From contig BQUP01000004.1 in the NCBI GenBank assembly GCA_022835595.1, positions 1,364,001-1,428,000 on the forward strand: a DNA stretch of 64,000 nucleotides, in the 5' to 3' direction. Both the position numbers and the translations under genes were made by a program. The stretch is from Cystobasidium ongulense. Taxonomy: Eukaryota; Basidiomycota; Cystobasidiomycetes; Cystobasidiales; Cystobasidiaceae. Numbering within the stretch: position 1 is the stretch's first letter; the number at the start of each line of letters is the position of its first letter. Shown here in pieces: positions 34,749-47,639 of this stretch. The notes below the pieces were generated by a model. It searched no databases. It saw only the letters and a list, made by a program, of their open reading frames with translations, and was not told the DNA's origin.

Positions 34749-36479
34749 ATGGCCGTCAGTGTCTCGCTGCAGCATCTCTCCTACCACGATGCGGGATTGC
34801 AAGGCGTGTCGGGTGCAATGGTCGTGCTGCGTAGGTTGGATGTGCTAGGTGATGTGACGCGACATCTTACATTCGTTCACTCTTTTCCAGGCGCACTTGC
34901 ACACAACCCATACTGCACACGCATAACACTCAGCCATAATCAGCTTCGAGACGCAGGCGTAACCGCGCTATGCTCCGGCTTGCTTGACCTGCGAAAGCGT
35001 GGCCGGGTGATAGCACCCTTGGACGAGCTCAACCTCTGTAGGCGGCATGCTCTCCAGGCAGCTTGACTCTCAGCTCGTGGCTTATAATCTTGACGACATA
35101 GCTTCAAATGGCATCACCGACGTTGGTCTGAACTCCATTATTCGGTTCACATTGTTACCTTCTGCGCCGCCACAAACGCAGATGCCGACAGTGAAAGATC
35201 TCATACTCTCAAATAATGAGATAACACTGGAGGACCAATCAACAACATACCTGTTATCTACTGCACTTTCACATCCCTCATCTTCTCTCGTATTGTTATC
35301 GTTGACGAACAACGCTCGGATAGGAGAAAGACCAACAGCGATGAAATGGCTGTTCCATCACCTAGAACCGACTTCTCTCGCACGCCTTCACCTCAACACG
35401 TGTGGCTTACAACCCATAGATGCGCGTACAATAGCCCGGTGGTTAAGCGATCCGCAAAAGGGCGGAAGGCTGCAGCAATTAGAAGTACGCATGTCGACAA
35501 GGACCCCACTCACAGCTTACAGCTGACCTTCGTTCCTTTTCAGCTCAACGCAAATGCGCTAGGTTCAGACAGTCGCGGAGTGAACAGATTGGCCAAGGTA
35601 GTCTACGCTGGTCTGATCACGAGTTTGCTACGACTCGAACTAACGGCCAACGAACGTCAAGTACCCGTCCTGGACGAAGAGGGCGACCCAACAGGCGAAA
35701 CCCGCATGCTACCTGCTCCGCCTACGGAAGACGAGATGGCTGAGAATGGCACAGACAGGGTCATCCTAGGCGATGATCTCCCCTTCGATCAGATTAAGCC
35801 TTATCTCAGAGATGCATTGGCAAAGAATTTTGTCTTAAGACAAGCGACTCGACACACTGCTTTGCAGTTGTTACCCGTCGCTCGTATACTATGTCACGCG
35901 CGCGTAGTGACACCAAGTGCGCAAGAAATCAAAGATGCAATGGACGAATTGGTCAAGAATTACGCGGTAGCGACGGATATTACGAAAGGTACACAATCAG
36001 CAAAGGCGAAGTGGAAGCCAAAGTATGAGAGCCCAATGCACTGTCGCTACGAAATGAATAGGTTGAAGGAGCGTTCTAGTCAACCGAAGAATCCGACAGA
36101 GTACAAGGCAGCCAGTCCTCTACCAGGCTCGTGTCCACTCTTGAATTTACCACCAGAGATCCTCACCAATATCCTCAGGGCCTATACAACGATAGAACCT
36201 GTCCCGTTACCTCCCAACCCATCACTAGCACATGTATATCAGCCAACTCAGGAGAGGCCTCCAGTATTCGCATCTGCGCTCTCAGATCAACAATTCTCTC
36301 GGATTATACGTCTGGCGGAGGATCGCTCTACCCTGAAAGGTTACACGCAACGTTACGATAGAAGAAGCCCAACTGGTGAAAAGAAGGATTCCAGAAGTAG
36401 CGGTAGAATATCCCTGCATGATGAAGATGCCTTTTTGGCATATGTGGGCTGCATGGAATACGAACGAAGGCCTTTGTAG
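34749..36479 (+). CDS. RNI-type leucine-rich repeat protein with F-box-like motif
   Basis: Exons begin at 34749, about 34890, 35104 and 35543 and end at 36479. The introns start near 34833 (GTAGGT), 35038 (GTAGGC) and 35486 (GTACGC). The N-terminal ~250 residues form ribonuclease-inhibitor-like repeats: ITLSHNQLRDAGVTALC, LDELNLSSNGITDVGLN, VKDLILSNNEITLED, LARLHLNTCGLQPIDAR and LQQLELNANALG. A helical central part follows (DQIKPYLRDALAKNFVLRQ), then LLNLPPEILTNILRAY, which looks like the first helix of an F-box. The C terminus is charged. The F-box following rather than preceding the LRRs is atypical, so an SCF role is only a possibility; a PPP1R37-like phosphatase regulator is the other option. 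Confidence 0.72.
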
Positions 36480-36873
36480 CAAACCATCCCTGGACATGAA
36501 GATGTTAATAATGGTAGCCTGGTACAGCACTGCTCGTATCCCACCGAATTTCTGGTATTAAAGATAGGACAAGAAGTAGAACAAGGTTGAAACAACATCA
36601 TGTGTACTCAGTAACATAGGAACTGTAGACACATGGACTAAAGAACAGCAACTTCTAAGGAAATACGATGACTTGGTAATAGTAGCAACTGTAGCGTTTA
36701 TGACTCGAGACCCGTCAAATAGTAGAAAGAGTCCAAGGTAATAATATTCCACCAACGGAGAAATTGTCATTAGAAGGCTCTTCGTTGTATAATGGTACCT
36801 GCACCCGACTCCTACTAGACGCATCTTCACATATCGCAATAAAGTGTATATTGCGTATCTACTCTCGTGTTGC
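36480..36873. other. Convergent 3' spacer, about 390 bp
   Basis: It lies between the LRR gene (plus) and the UBE3D-type gene (minus). It contains only frames antisense or extended from the neighbours. No recognised feature. Confidence 0.4.
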
Positions 36874-39800
36874 CTAGTGACCTCGGCCGATATCTCTCTC
36901 GAGCCATCCAACATCCCACTCGCCAAGCTTCTGGTGTGATCGCGGATAGATGGAAGTGCTCGCTTGCAGTAACTCTGCAAGTTGCAGACAGACACCTCGG
37001 GGGTAGATGAGGGTTTCATGTTCCGCATTTCCAATCAAACGGATGAGATCGGAGCTACAGTAGATGGATTAGTGACAAGTCACTGTGCACCGCTTTGCGT
37101 AATACCCTACTTACTCTTCGACTTTGCCAGCTTTATACAGTATCTTGACGGCATTGACTGATGTCGAGCTCTCGAAGGAGGTGTGGTTCGAGAATAGTCG
37201 AATGTAAGGGTTGAAGACCCACATCTTCGAAAAGAGTTTATCAGCCTTGACTCACATAGATAAATACATAAGAGTAACAGCATACGATAATCTGATTGCG
37301 ACCTTCCTCCTCATCTTCAACCACAAAACGATGTATCGCCCGGGCAAGCGACGTTTCCAGCAGCGTTGACGTTACATGCAGTGGCAACGGACAAATTGGC
37401 ATGAAGCTCGTGCTAATAGATTGGCGTTAGGTAAAAGCAGCAAGCATGTCTGAACATTATTAGGTACCTAGCGGGCTGTATCGCAAGTTTCGAAAAGCGG
37501 ACGTAGGCAGACTTTTCGGTAATGTCGCGAGTTGGACCAGGGGAACTTCGCCCGACTAGAGCACGGCAACATTTACACTTTGCAGCGAGCCACTTCCCGT
37601 CTGATTGATGTACCGGCTATTAGATAAAGAAGTCAAGGGTGATGTGTCAGTCAACGTAGCCACCTATGCGGAGGACTTCGAAGGAAGAGGAGGTCTGTTT
37701 TGCCGACTGAGTAATTCTGCAACCAACTCCCGAAGGAGCGCTCCCAGATATGGTAATCTTGGACTCTTGTATCGGTACAGCGATGGTGATTGGGTTGCAA
37801 ACTGAAGCGGTACTTGCGAGAGTTCCGCCACAATTCGCATACGGTGCCAATCGCCGACCTTCTTGTAAGTCCATTGGTGGGGTAGGGTGGACCAGACTTA
37901 AGGGAAGTAGTAGTATACTTGTACTCACCTCTATCTCATCTGCAATCACCCATCCCAGAGTATTTTCCGTGGCTAGCACGATACCAGTCGTACTTATAAG
38001 AGCTTGATTGCGTTGCGGCCAAATGTTATTGCCTTTATCGATGATATCCTTCGACAATGTCTGGTCTGGATGACACATCCAAGCATCGAGTAGCTCAGCC
38101 CAATGTTCGGAGGGTAGATCGTTGTATCGCTTGATTTGTGTCAAGTCAGCCAGTTCAGCGCCACACGAGGTGCACGATAGGCTTGACGGCTGGTGTGTCC
38201 TGAAGTCCTGAGCAGAGTATGGGACTGCAATCTCGAGATCATCCCGATTGCGAGTGAACTGTGTTGAGACTGCCGTAGGTATCTTGATTTCGTAATGATC
38301 CGCCTTGTACAGCAGGTCGAGAGGCTTCTGGCCTACGAGAGCGGCCAGAGCGTCGGATGTGAGGATCATCTTGGCGCTTTCGTCAGCAGAGCTTGCTACA
38401 TCAGGCAGATCAAGTTGCGCTGTCTTCGAGTCGACTAGAATGATGGACAGCGGTTCGGCTGTTACAGGAGGATCCAGGTACTGAGGTAGATCTTCCCAAG
38501 CTTGCAAGACCATCGACCCGAGGTTTGTCATTTCTTCAATCGTGTAGATTAATTGTGCTAGGCCTGAAAGACGGCAGCCGTTACCGTTAGGGTTCTCTGA
38601 TTAGGAGCGACAAGATCCTACAATACTTACCGATACCGTAAGCTGAAGTCGGCCTTGAATTACTCGAGATGGATTTGCAGCTCTTCCGCGAGCTACCACC
38701 CGAGAGCAGCGTGGAAGACTCCTTCCCGGCAGAGAGTAAGCGGCTGACGGAGAACCGTTTCTTGACAGGTGGCTTATTGCTGATTCCATTCGTCTGAGCG
38801 GACATAGGAGGAAGAGAGACGGCTCCAACGGAATTGGATCTGATTCGGTCATTTTTCTCGTCATAGGTCGCGACTCCGTTCTCGTCGAACATCTGCGCAA
38901 GCGAACGGCGTTTCGAGGCCATTTTGAAATCAGAATTGGCTTGTGCTGTAGATGAAAGCCCGTTTGTATTGCCGCTGAAAGTGGCATCTTGACTGGTAAG
39001 ACGGCCTTTACCAGCACTTTCAATGAGATAATCTTTGAAGTCAATCTCTTCGTCTTCGATGTTCAGGTCCGCCTGTGCACAATGCAGGCGTTAGTAAAAC
39101 GAAGCGCATCCCCGAAAGACTGCCCACTCACAGCTGCAAGACGCGCAGTTCTTCGCGCGCCTGCCAAAGCAGTCTGGTGTTTACTGCTCATAGTGGCACG
39201 TTGACCAACTAAAGTTCTGGCAGAAGCTTTGTCGATCTCATCAAGCAGTTTATCGAGGCTTTCCTGTTTCAAGTCTTGTTCTCTAGATTTGGATCTGGAT
39301 CTAGCAGTTGCAAAAGGGTTGCTTTCATTGTGTAGCAAAGATGCACGCTGATCTTCCATTCTGCCTTTACATAATCGTTCAATTGCGGTTCCAAGTTTTG
39401 CGAGTTGCATCTCTCGGAGTTGTTGCCGGCTCTCCTCAGTCCGGCGCACTGGGTCGACTCGTTGATTTGCGAGTTGTGGTGCGGACACGTATAACCGCTC
39501 AATTGCAGAAGCCATTCGGTCGAGATCTAGCTGCATCTTCTCATCTGATGCAAAGGCAGGTGTGCGAGTAGCGGTGCGCGGTCTGATTTCTTCTTGGCAG
39601 TTGTCTTCGAGATTCCGTTTCTCGTTGGCAAACAGCTCATTCTCGTCTTCGATATTGCCGCTGTCGTATGAAGGAGGCTCCAACGAGGAGTATTCTGGCA
39701 AAGTATGCTGCCCGTCAAAGGCTGAAGCATCGCTCGTCAAAGCTGGAGTCGCCCCAAAGAGGTAATCGTGGTTGGCGCGCCGAACGGTACTAGGTGTGCG

Positions 39801-40921
39801 AGTGGGTTGCTGCAGCTTGAAGACTTCCACCGTACTATCGAGCAGGTCGTCCAATCGGCCCCACAGTAGTTCCACTTCTGCTTCTTCGACCGCCCTGACA
39901 ACATTCGTACTTTCGTGCGAATCTTGCCGTGTCAAGCTAGCAGATTGCAGCACTTTTGCCTGTTTATGCAAAGCGGAATAGATTTCCTGCGAAGCTTCAG
40001 ATACGAGACTTCCATCTTCAACGCTATCAAAAGAGAAACGAGCTTCGCCGACTCCAGGCGTTGGTAAAGGAGTCGCTAGCTTGTGCGACGAGGCAAGGAA
40101 TGGAGAGGCTTTGTAGAGTGATTGCAAGCGCCTTATTATCCCAAGCATGGAGGAGAGATTCTTGGCAGCTTGAGCGTTGGTGGTCGAGATGCTCGAAGCT
40201 GTAGATGGAAAATATGGAGCTAGATAGTCGAGCCTTGTGCGTATTTCATGCAATGCACCTGATCCATCTTTGGAGTTCGCGAATACTTGTCGCATTTCAG
40301 CACCAACGAAGGGATCCTCGAGTGAGCTACAAGCTGTTCGTAGGTCGTGCAGTAAAGGTTGCAGAGCTTTATCTTCATCCGAAGAGTGTTCGCCATTGCT
40401 TGGGTTGCTTGACGTGCTTGCGCGAACACTGGCTGCTTCGGTGTCTTCGTTCAAAGCGCCACCTCGTACAGATGAGCGGATGGCACTGCCAAAGTTACGG
40501 CGTATTAGACTGTGCAGTGTTTCTACAAAGCTCTTCTCTGTCGCAGCGAGAGACGTGAGTAGCTCCTATGATAGCCAGAGGCATAGTGTATAATCAGCCA
40601 TTGATGCTAACCCCCCATTCATGGCGAACAATGCATGCTTGACCGCCAGCAGGGACTGCCATGCAGTGCGATGGGACTCACCCTTGCCGCCCGGTCCTGA
40701 GCGATGGATGTGCTCGACAGGCGATGCTGTGCTTTGGCATACTGCTCGTCGGATGTGCTCTCGGTTGCGCTGGCTGATTGTGATGCAGATGTGGCTGGAG
40801 GTGTTGCTGCCAGACCAGTGTGCGCCGCCGAGAAGTCCGGCGGTAGCGGTGCAGGTCCCAGGATGTCTGGACGTGCTATGGGGACGTCCTGAGGCGCATA
40901 TCGCGGCCTCTCGAGCTGCAT
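36874..40921 (-). CDS. UBE3D/Ipa1-type (HECT_2) E3 ligase with long N-terminal extension
   Basis: The gene starts MQLERPRYAPQDVPIARP at 40921. A second exon runs from about 40565 to 39133 and holds DRMASAIERLYVSAPQLANQ-type helices of unknown function. A third runs on to a basic Ser-rich region. The HECT_2 part then follows: LSCTSCGAEL, YNDLPSEHWAELLDAWMCH, WPQRNQALISTTG; later LAAKCKCCRALVG, RFVVEDEEEG, IIMWVFNPYIRLF, and a final exon with SDLIRLIGNAEHETLIYPRG and GEWDVGWLERDIGRG, ending at 36874. UBE3D proteins bind E2 enzymes; yeast Ipa1 controls pre-mRNA 3'-end processing. Exons between ~37660 and 37920 are uncertain: two frames are open and consensus alone does not decide. The N-terminal ~550 residues could in principle be a separate gene, but the frames join cleanly. 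Confidence 0.75.
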
Positions 40922-41022
40922 GACTGCCTGCAAGCTGTTCGCGTGAGCTCAAGCTGCAGCTCTTTCAGCCAGACGGACCTCGAGCTTCTGCCAACTGGAG
41001 CTGGAATGAAGTCGAAGCAGCA

Positions 41023-42226
41023 ATGACTATGGCGACACCGAGACAGCTCCCAATACTGCCGATAGAGCTCATGGAGACATACAGCGAAGAACGAATACCG
41101 CTGTATCATCCAGTCAGAGGAACAACATGCATCAAACAGCTGAATAGGCTGGCGATCATGCTCAAGCAAGAAGCCATGCTCTTGCAGAAGATCAGATACA
41201 AGCAGAAGAACCAGCACAAGTCTGCTGCCTGGTGGAGACACGTCTCTGGATCCCAGCGTGTGACCTTGAGGCTGCTCGAGCAGCTTGATGACAGCTTCAT
41301 CCCAAACTTGCCGACAGCCGAGTGGGTTAGGTGGCGACAAATTCTGCATGCCGCAGCTGACGGGTGTGCTTGACACAGAGACAAGCAGCCTGTCCTCACT
41401 GGTATAGGCCTGTTTAGACTGACTGAAAGCAGCTTGCGCACCCTCTTGCTGCTCGACAAGGTAGGCTGTGGTATGGATGGGCCGCGCGACCTTTCGCTGA
41501 TCACCATTCCCATGCTTAGACACTCTCCTTCCATACCAAGTCTGCGGCGTGAGCAGCCTTATTCCGTACTTCTTCAAGCTTTGCACCTACTCACGAATTT
41601 GTATGGGCCTCAGAGCTGTCCAGCAGTTGCTCCGAGCAGCCTTGTTCATGCCTTTAGCAATGACACTGAAAGCTCTAATAGCACGCTTACACTCAATATG
41701 GGTATGTGTAAAAGATGAAGCACAAGTATTTCTATCGCTTTTAAGGTCTTCGCCGAAGAAGAAGGTGGGCCTGATTGGAGTTCCTATCAGATGAGTACAG
41801 ACAGATGCTGAAAACCTTGTAATTCAGTCACAATTGTCTTTGGATCTTGAAGCATATATGATACATCTACCACAAGATCTAAGAAGCTACTGGACTGCGC
41901 TGTCGCCGAAGGCAAGTAAGATTGCAAAAAGCAAATCAGTCACCGCTTCCGCGACGACCTCCACTTTACCCTCACGTACGCAGTCGCCCATGACCGGTCG
42001 CCCACTACCGGAAGATGGCAAGTCTAGTTTGCCTCATCTTCCACAAGCCCAACATACATCAGATGTGATCATGGAACCGACCCGTGTGCCTGAGACAATG
42101 AAAAGCGAGATCCCAATAACGCCTGTCCTAGATCCAGAAGTAACAGCAAACGCAACGAAGAAAATGAAGAAGCGGAAGAAGGTTGTAGCAAAGGATGACA
42201 TAGATGCCATATTTGCAGGCTTGTAA
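41023..42226 (+). CDS. RMP1: RNase MRP subunit RMP1-like protein
   Basis: The first exon (41023 to ~41362) carries LNRLAIMLKQEAMLLQKIRY and KQKNQHKSAAWWRHVSGSQR, which match the RMP1 core (RNKNQHR..WW plus helix). A second exon holds RAALFMPLAMTLKALIARLH, matching the F..LGLVLLA.LA helix, ending at a GTATGT donor near 41702. The last exon begins SQLSLDLEAYMIHLP near 41830 and ends in a Lys-rich tail (KKMKKRKKVVAKDDIDAIF) at 42226. RMP1 is specific to RNase MRP, which cleaves pre-rRNA at site A3 and some mRNAs. The start of the second exon is unresolved: the intron could be ~255 bp or hide a further short exon. It is divergent from the UBE3D-type gene by 101 bp. Confidence 0.65.
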
Positions 42227-42328
42227 ACGTAATCCACTTAATGTATATCTGATCTCGTTTCATGGAATGACATAACTGCCACAATACTGGTGCACTGCAG
42301 AAATCTGCGTTACAAAATAAAAAGGTGA

Positions 42329-44013
42329 TTATGCAGTAACGGTCAAAGCAGTCTTGCGCTTAGTTTTGTATAAAGCCTTCAATCTCTTGTCTGCTTTTCC
42401 AACAGCTTGTAGTGGTGTTAGAGTGGGGATCGATTTGACAGCGGTCCAGGGCTCTTCAGCTCCCAAGTATAGCTGATTCTGGAAGACGTAATTCTAAAGA
42501 GCAGACGAAATGAAGTAATATCAGTGGTCTGCTGCTCGAAGTGGTCAAAGAAAGGAGGAGGGGGGTCCCGTTGCTTACCTCTACGACTTTTTGAGGTTTA
42601 TCATGACTTCCAGATCCAGATCTCAATTCACCTTTTGAATCTCTAATTTCCAAACTTTGTTTAGATTCAATTCTTAAAGTAATCTGTAAAGTAGCTTTAT
42701 CTTTAGTAAATTCAACTTGTCTAGCAGAAACTAATTTTGCTCCCTCTAAACCATGCCATTTCCATGAAAATGTTGAATTTGGTTGCCTGATTGATAATTT
42801 TCGCAGGTTTTTGATGATATCGCTTCGGAGTCCGTATGACATTCGTCCTTGTAGAGATGCTATATCACCGCTGAAGAAGGGACGGAGCGGAGACACTACC
42901 GTAAGCTTTCCACGATCTTTCAATAACCGACCGGCATTATCAATACTTACACAGCTTGAGCTCGGCAGATGGACTGGTAGAGCGGAATGCAAGTCTCCAA
43001 AACAAGTTTCTTCTTTTCAGACTGGTATTTGCGAAGCCCAAAGACGCCTCGTAGACTGTATATATCGGGAGGGGAGGATGTACTGATCAGCTTACTCTCC
43101 CTCCATCATTACCAAGGCAGGTTGGCGCAGGAGGTCGAGCGAATCAAACACCTACGATCTGAAAGATTGTGCGGTATTCTGTAGACGACCTGCGTAGTAG
43201 GTCCACCAGTGCTCGGAGAATAGTCGGAAAGGTATCGAAGTAGGTGGGACATAGAGGGCTGTGATTTGGACAAAGCAGCGAGGCAGGACAGGACAAGTTC
43301 AGCATCCAGATTACAGCTTCAGATCTAAGAGGGATTTGTTCTGCTGCTCACCAAATGGCATATCTTCATCTTGCTGTTATATCGTAAAAGGTTCGAGATC
43401 GTTTCGGTATATTTTAGACGGAGAGTGAGAAGACGAGATTTTACATAAAGGATCAGTCGAATGTCACTACTCTAGGGTCGATAAGGTATTAGTATTCGAA
43501 GCATACCTTAATAGGAGCTTCATTCTTGATATTATCTCTTCTCTCCATCATCTCCAACTGTTTAGCGATCCAATTGACTTCCGATGTGCCCGAAGCTTTA
43601 GAGACATGTGCAGCATCCAATTTATTCAGAGGAGTAGTAGCCAAAGCCTTTCCACCACTACCACCACCAGCGCTCGTATGTGTTTTACTAAAGAAGCTCT
43701 GTTCTGTATTGCTTCCTCCTAGTCCAGTACTTGGATTAACGTGACTTTCTTCTGGTAGAGTACGACTTCCCATCCCTTTGCCTGTTGATGATGAATGTCG
43801 ACATTGACGATAGCATTGTTGAAGTTGCTGCTGTCTTCTTCTAGGCGTCGATGCTGCGTGGATGGAGGTCGATGTAGATGCTATCGATGAAATTGGCCTC
43901 GACGCAGCATAACCAGCTTGAAGGACCAGCTGTCGCCGCAACAACCGCGATGGAGCGGATGAAGCAGGAGCAAAGAGAGCTCTTGACGTGCTAGCTAGCG
44001 GCATTGATGCCAT
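42329..44013 (-). CDS. mL45/MBA1/TIM44-like mitochondrial protein
   Basis: The first exon (43508-44013) starts MASMPLASTSRALFAPASS and is Ser/Ala/Arg-rich, an evident mitochondrial presequence. Middle exons give FRLFSEHWWTYYAGRLQNTA and VLETCIPLYQSICRAQAVGD, then DIASLQGRMSYGLRSDIIKN. The mL45/Tim44-type beta domain follows (STFSWKWHGLEGAKLVSARQ, TLQITLRIESKQSL). A last exon encodes NYVFQNQLYLGAEEPWTAVK and a basic tail ending at 42329. The family docks the mitochondrial ribosome to Oxa1 (Mba1) or is its structural subunit mL45. The middle exon limits between 42990 and 43480 are approximate. The 3' end meets RMP1 100 bp away. Confidence 0.75.
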
Positions 44014-44376
44014 TGTCGATACACTTGAACAGATGGGGTGAAAGCAGACCCACCTAGACGACCATGGGCAAAAAGCCAGCCTCGACAGATCGAGAAAGTT
44101 GTCGAGGAAAGAACTACTGCAAGCTGTACGCTGCTTGCTTCACGACTTCAACACACATCATAAGCATCGAACAGCTCTATAGCATACATAGATCACCGAA
44201 GCCTAGATACGAAAAGCCCGTTCGCTATACTAGCACTTCTAAAGCCGGATGCCAACAGCAGCAGTCCTTGCATTTCTTGAAGATGAAATAGTTTATACAT
44301 TCCCATCAATTCATTCGCTCACTAAGTCAATCTCTCACTTTCATTGTCCATTCTCTACTCCTTTGACCAAGGAGTA
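44014..44376. other. Spacer, about 360 bp, upstream of the mL45-like gene
   Basis: It lies between two minus-strand genes and should contain the mL45-like promoter and the DUF2235 gene's 3' UTR. No other feature is seen. Confidence 0.4.
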
Positions 44377-46854
44377 TCAAGAAGATACCCATTCCATATC
44401 CTCTGGCAGGTTAGGGCTAGGAACATACTTCTTTCCACCTGGATGAGGTTCCATATTCATTTTTTGCCTAACACTTTCATGAATCTTAGAACCAGGAGCT
44501 ACAATTCTAGGTCTTCCAAAATTGGGCCTATACCATATCAGTCGTTTACCGTGGGTGTATAAACGGAAAAAAAAGGTAGGGGGGAAAAGGGCGAATTAGC
44601 TATGATTATTTGAAACACTACAATCAAAACGAAAACAAACCAAAGAGGAGAAACATACCAGTAAGTAACTTTCCATTTCTTCTTAGGATCAGCAAGATCT
44701 TGATATTTCCTTTGAAAAGGTAAGCATTCCAAAAGCCACCAAAACGAAACGATGAAAATATCGCTAAATTTGTGTACTTTCAAAGAATCTCCTATATCTG
44801 GATTGAGATTGGCATTGGCTTGATATGTAGTGTTGCCACTACTCGAATGCGTAACACTATTGCCATTGTGATTCTTGGCTGCTGCAGCACCCGCATCTTG
44901 ATGTAGTCCGGAAGGAGGAGACAAAGCATCATTGAAGAGAGCCATCCAATTCGTGAAAGCAGCTTGATTGAATCGAACACCGACGCCGCTCTTGATGATT
45001 TGTTGGATCATCCACTCCCTGATATCAAACCAAGCAAGCGGAATCAGTCAGCAATTTCCCCTCTTTTTCCAACCTAACGTAGTCTATCTATTCGGGAACG
45101 CTTACAAAGGGATATTCGATAACGCTAGAGTAGCATCATTACGCTCCTTACCACCTCCCACATCCTGAATAAGATAGTCGTCAAGGCTTAGTAGAAGAGC
45201 AAAGTACAAGACCAACGAAGAAATTGTGCGACCTACAGTGTGTGAACCAGCAAAGTAGACCTCCTCGACATCGGCCTCAAAGTCATCCTCGGCAGGGGTT
45301 TCTGAGCCAGTCATCATTTGAGGAGCGCTGGCTACCTCTGGATCATGCCGTCCGTCAACTTCACTGGAAGTGTTTACATGGTATCTGTTCTGAGCGAACT
45401 ACAAGGACGACACGAGAATGAGTGTTAATTCAGCTGAACCATGGATTTCTTGAGAAAAAGGAAGACGTTGTACTCACTTTGCAACGCCTCTCATCGAGAC
45501 TGATAGCATGTCTGAAGATCTTGATACTCTTATTCTTCGCCGTGTAAGGGAAGTGACGTTCGGTGAGTGCACCGACGGAGGCGACGGTGTCCCTGTGAAA
45601 AGAATAGAACGAGGGAAGAGTAGTCAACAAGTCAGTGTTAGAGGCTGCCGCTGTTATATGGATGGATTTGGGCCAAAGCATGGGCGAACGCTTACCATAC
45701 TCCAATAAATTCAATATCAACATCACGACTGAAAGTCTCTTTGAAGCTTTTAGCCAATTCAATAGAAGCCTTGCTCGTCCCTTTATACATATTCTACAGG
45801 GATGTTCGGCGTTGGAACAGTAGAAAGATCAGCCCTTCCACCCCTTTGAAGATGAGGTCCTGCCTCCTTCGAAATCTGCTGGGATAGAGCTAGAAAACCA
45901 CTCACCCACGCGAAAGCTACCTGCTCATCATTATGAGCAGGTATCAAGCCAACTTTCTCAATCATTCCAGCTAAAGCTCTAGCTTGATAAGCTCCTCTGG
46001 AGAAACCAAAGATACATATCTTATCGCCTGGTTGATAGTTGTCTGCTATAAATTTGTATGCTCCTACAATACATGCAAGACACAATGTCAGCTTGGACCG
46101 ACATACGAAGGGATCAAGAACCCGAGGCAAGCGGGACCATTTGTAATTGAAAACAAGGCAAGATGTTACTTGAATACGTACCAGTGACATGAGCATCAAA
46201 GAACCAAGCAACCGCCTGTGTTTCGCGTGCGATGGGAGGAACCATGCAGGTGAGGGCGAAGTGTCACGAGAGGTTTTCCCACAACGAAAATATAGTGATA
46301 GACATACCATGTCAATGACTTTGGTGATTGCCGAGGTGATGGGAGTTATGATGGATGGCAGTGCACTAAGCGGAGATGGCACAGTCGGGGCCAGAGGGGG
46401 CGGGATTAGCTCTGTTGGAGCACTCCAAATGAAAAGGGAAGAACGCACTAGGTACCTGCTCCAGGCTGGAATCAGAGACCACACGGGACATGTGATAACA
46501 TCACGAACATCAGCTTTTCTGTATAGACGGAAACAATGCGTGATTGGAGATGTACCTGGTAATAGCACAACTGCCTGGCTGCATCATTCTTGTCGAGCAG
46601 CTGGAATAGTTTTGCAACATTTGTGTTTGTGCTGTATTGGTAGGTAGAGTGGGTAGTGTCGGTTTGAGAAGGTCAGTTAGCCAGGAGATGAGTGGATCAA
46701 CGAGTGCATATAATGATAGCGCAGGTGAGGCCGAGCAGACCTACGTGTCGAATGCATTAGTAGTCCCGTCTAGACAAAGTACGAGTACTCTGTTCGATGC
46801 TGCGTCTTGACGCTGCTGATGGGCGTTGCTGGAGGTCGAAGGCGCCCCGGCCAT
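44377..46854 (-). CDS. DUF2235 alpha/beta-hydrolase (Tle1-like phospholipase fold)
   Basis: It starts MAGAPSTSSNAHQQRQDAAS at 46854, with the first strand RVLVLCLDGTTNAFDT, then NTNVAKLFQLLDKNDAARQL across an intron. The nucleophile elbow is ICIFGFSRGAYQARALAGM (GxSRG), followed by IEKVGLIPAHNDEQVAFAW. The acid region is VEEVYFAGSHT joined to DVGGG across an intron (45188-45237 area). The C terminus (WYRPNFGRPRIVAPGSKIH, ESVRQKMNMEPHPGGKKY) is a family-specific arm with the final His. DUF2235 proteins are predicted lipases or peptidases, related to bacterial Tle1 effectors, and are very common in basidiomycetes. At least eight exons; several limits are approximate. There is no signal peptide. 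Confidence 0.88.
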
Positions 46855-47639
46855 GGTGGCTACAAGCTAGAGTAAAGCGAGGCCTATAGGGAGTCAGTGG
46901 GACTCTAAGCTGGGATGTGGACACTGTAGAGTTGCGAGAGTCAGTCAGGATTGGAGAAGAGAAGAGAGAGAGAGAGTGGAGACTTCAGTCGAGGTATACT
47001 GGACAGCAGCCCCACCTCTGAAACTCAGCCTCGAGGCCCAGGTCGAGTGCAGGTGCTCTTTGGGGAGAAGCTCGCTGGAGCAGACACGACCGCCCTTCGC
47101 ACCAACGGTATGTACGGCGTGAACTGTCTGTCGTGACACTGTGCAGCTGCCTGACTGGCCTGACTGCCTTTCCAGTCGACATGCTCCGAGCTGATCATGA
47201 ACTGCAAGTCACGTGTGCGATAAGGTCGAACCGCGATAGCGATAAAGCTGGAGAGTAACACACTCCAGGCTGTGGCCAGATTGCATCCACAGAACAGGCG
47301 TCTGTTAATCGACCTCGCGCGTGCTGGGTGACAATGCAACCTAAGCGCCTTGCAAGCTTGCTCTTCTGACGGGCACTACTGCAAATCAGTGTGCACACAT
47401 TGGATCCTGCCGCGCCCTCTTTCGACATACTTTGCAAGCCTGACTGTCCGTACAAGCATGCGTGCAGAACAGTGGGCAGAAAGCAGCATTGCTGTGCGAT
47501 AGCATACCGCGTTCATGCTTCTACTTTGTCGATCACCACATCGTCCATCCGCATCGTTTGTACACCACGCTCTTTCTTTTACGCTCCAGCTCACCAGAGC
47601 ATGTCGAGCTGACGTTCACTGCCGTACCAAGTCGCGTCA
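46855..47639. other. Divergent promoter region, DUF2235 / VPS9, about 785 bp
   Basis: The largest divergent spacer in the window. It holds an (AG)7 microsatellite at 46963-46976. Short frames exist on both strands without similarity to known proteins. No tRNA-like A/B box pair was found. Confidence 0.4.
46963..46976. repeat. (AG)7 microsatellite
   Basis: Seven AG units inside a longer purine tract between the DUF2235 and VPS9 starts. Confidence 0.8.

Noticed and set aside
36558-37034. 158-residue minus-strand frame
   Set aside because: The correct frame here is the UBE3D-type C-terminal exon (GEWDVGWLERD), which ends at 36874; this frame is a shadow.
40876-41586. 236-residue minus-strand open frame opposite RMP1
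   Set aside because: It is antisense to the NQHK..WW core of RMP1, has no family resemblance and uneven composition.
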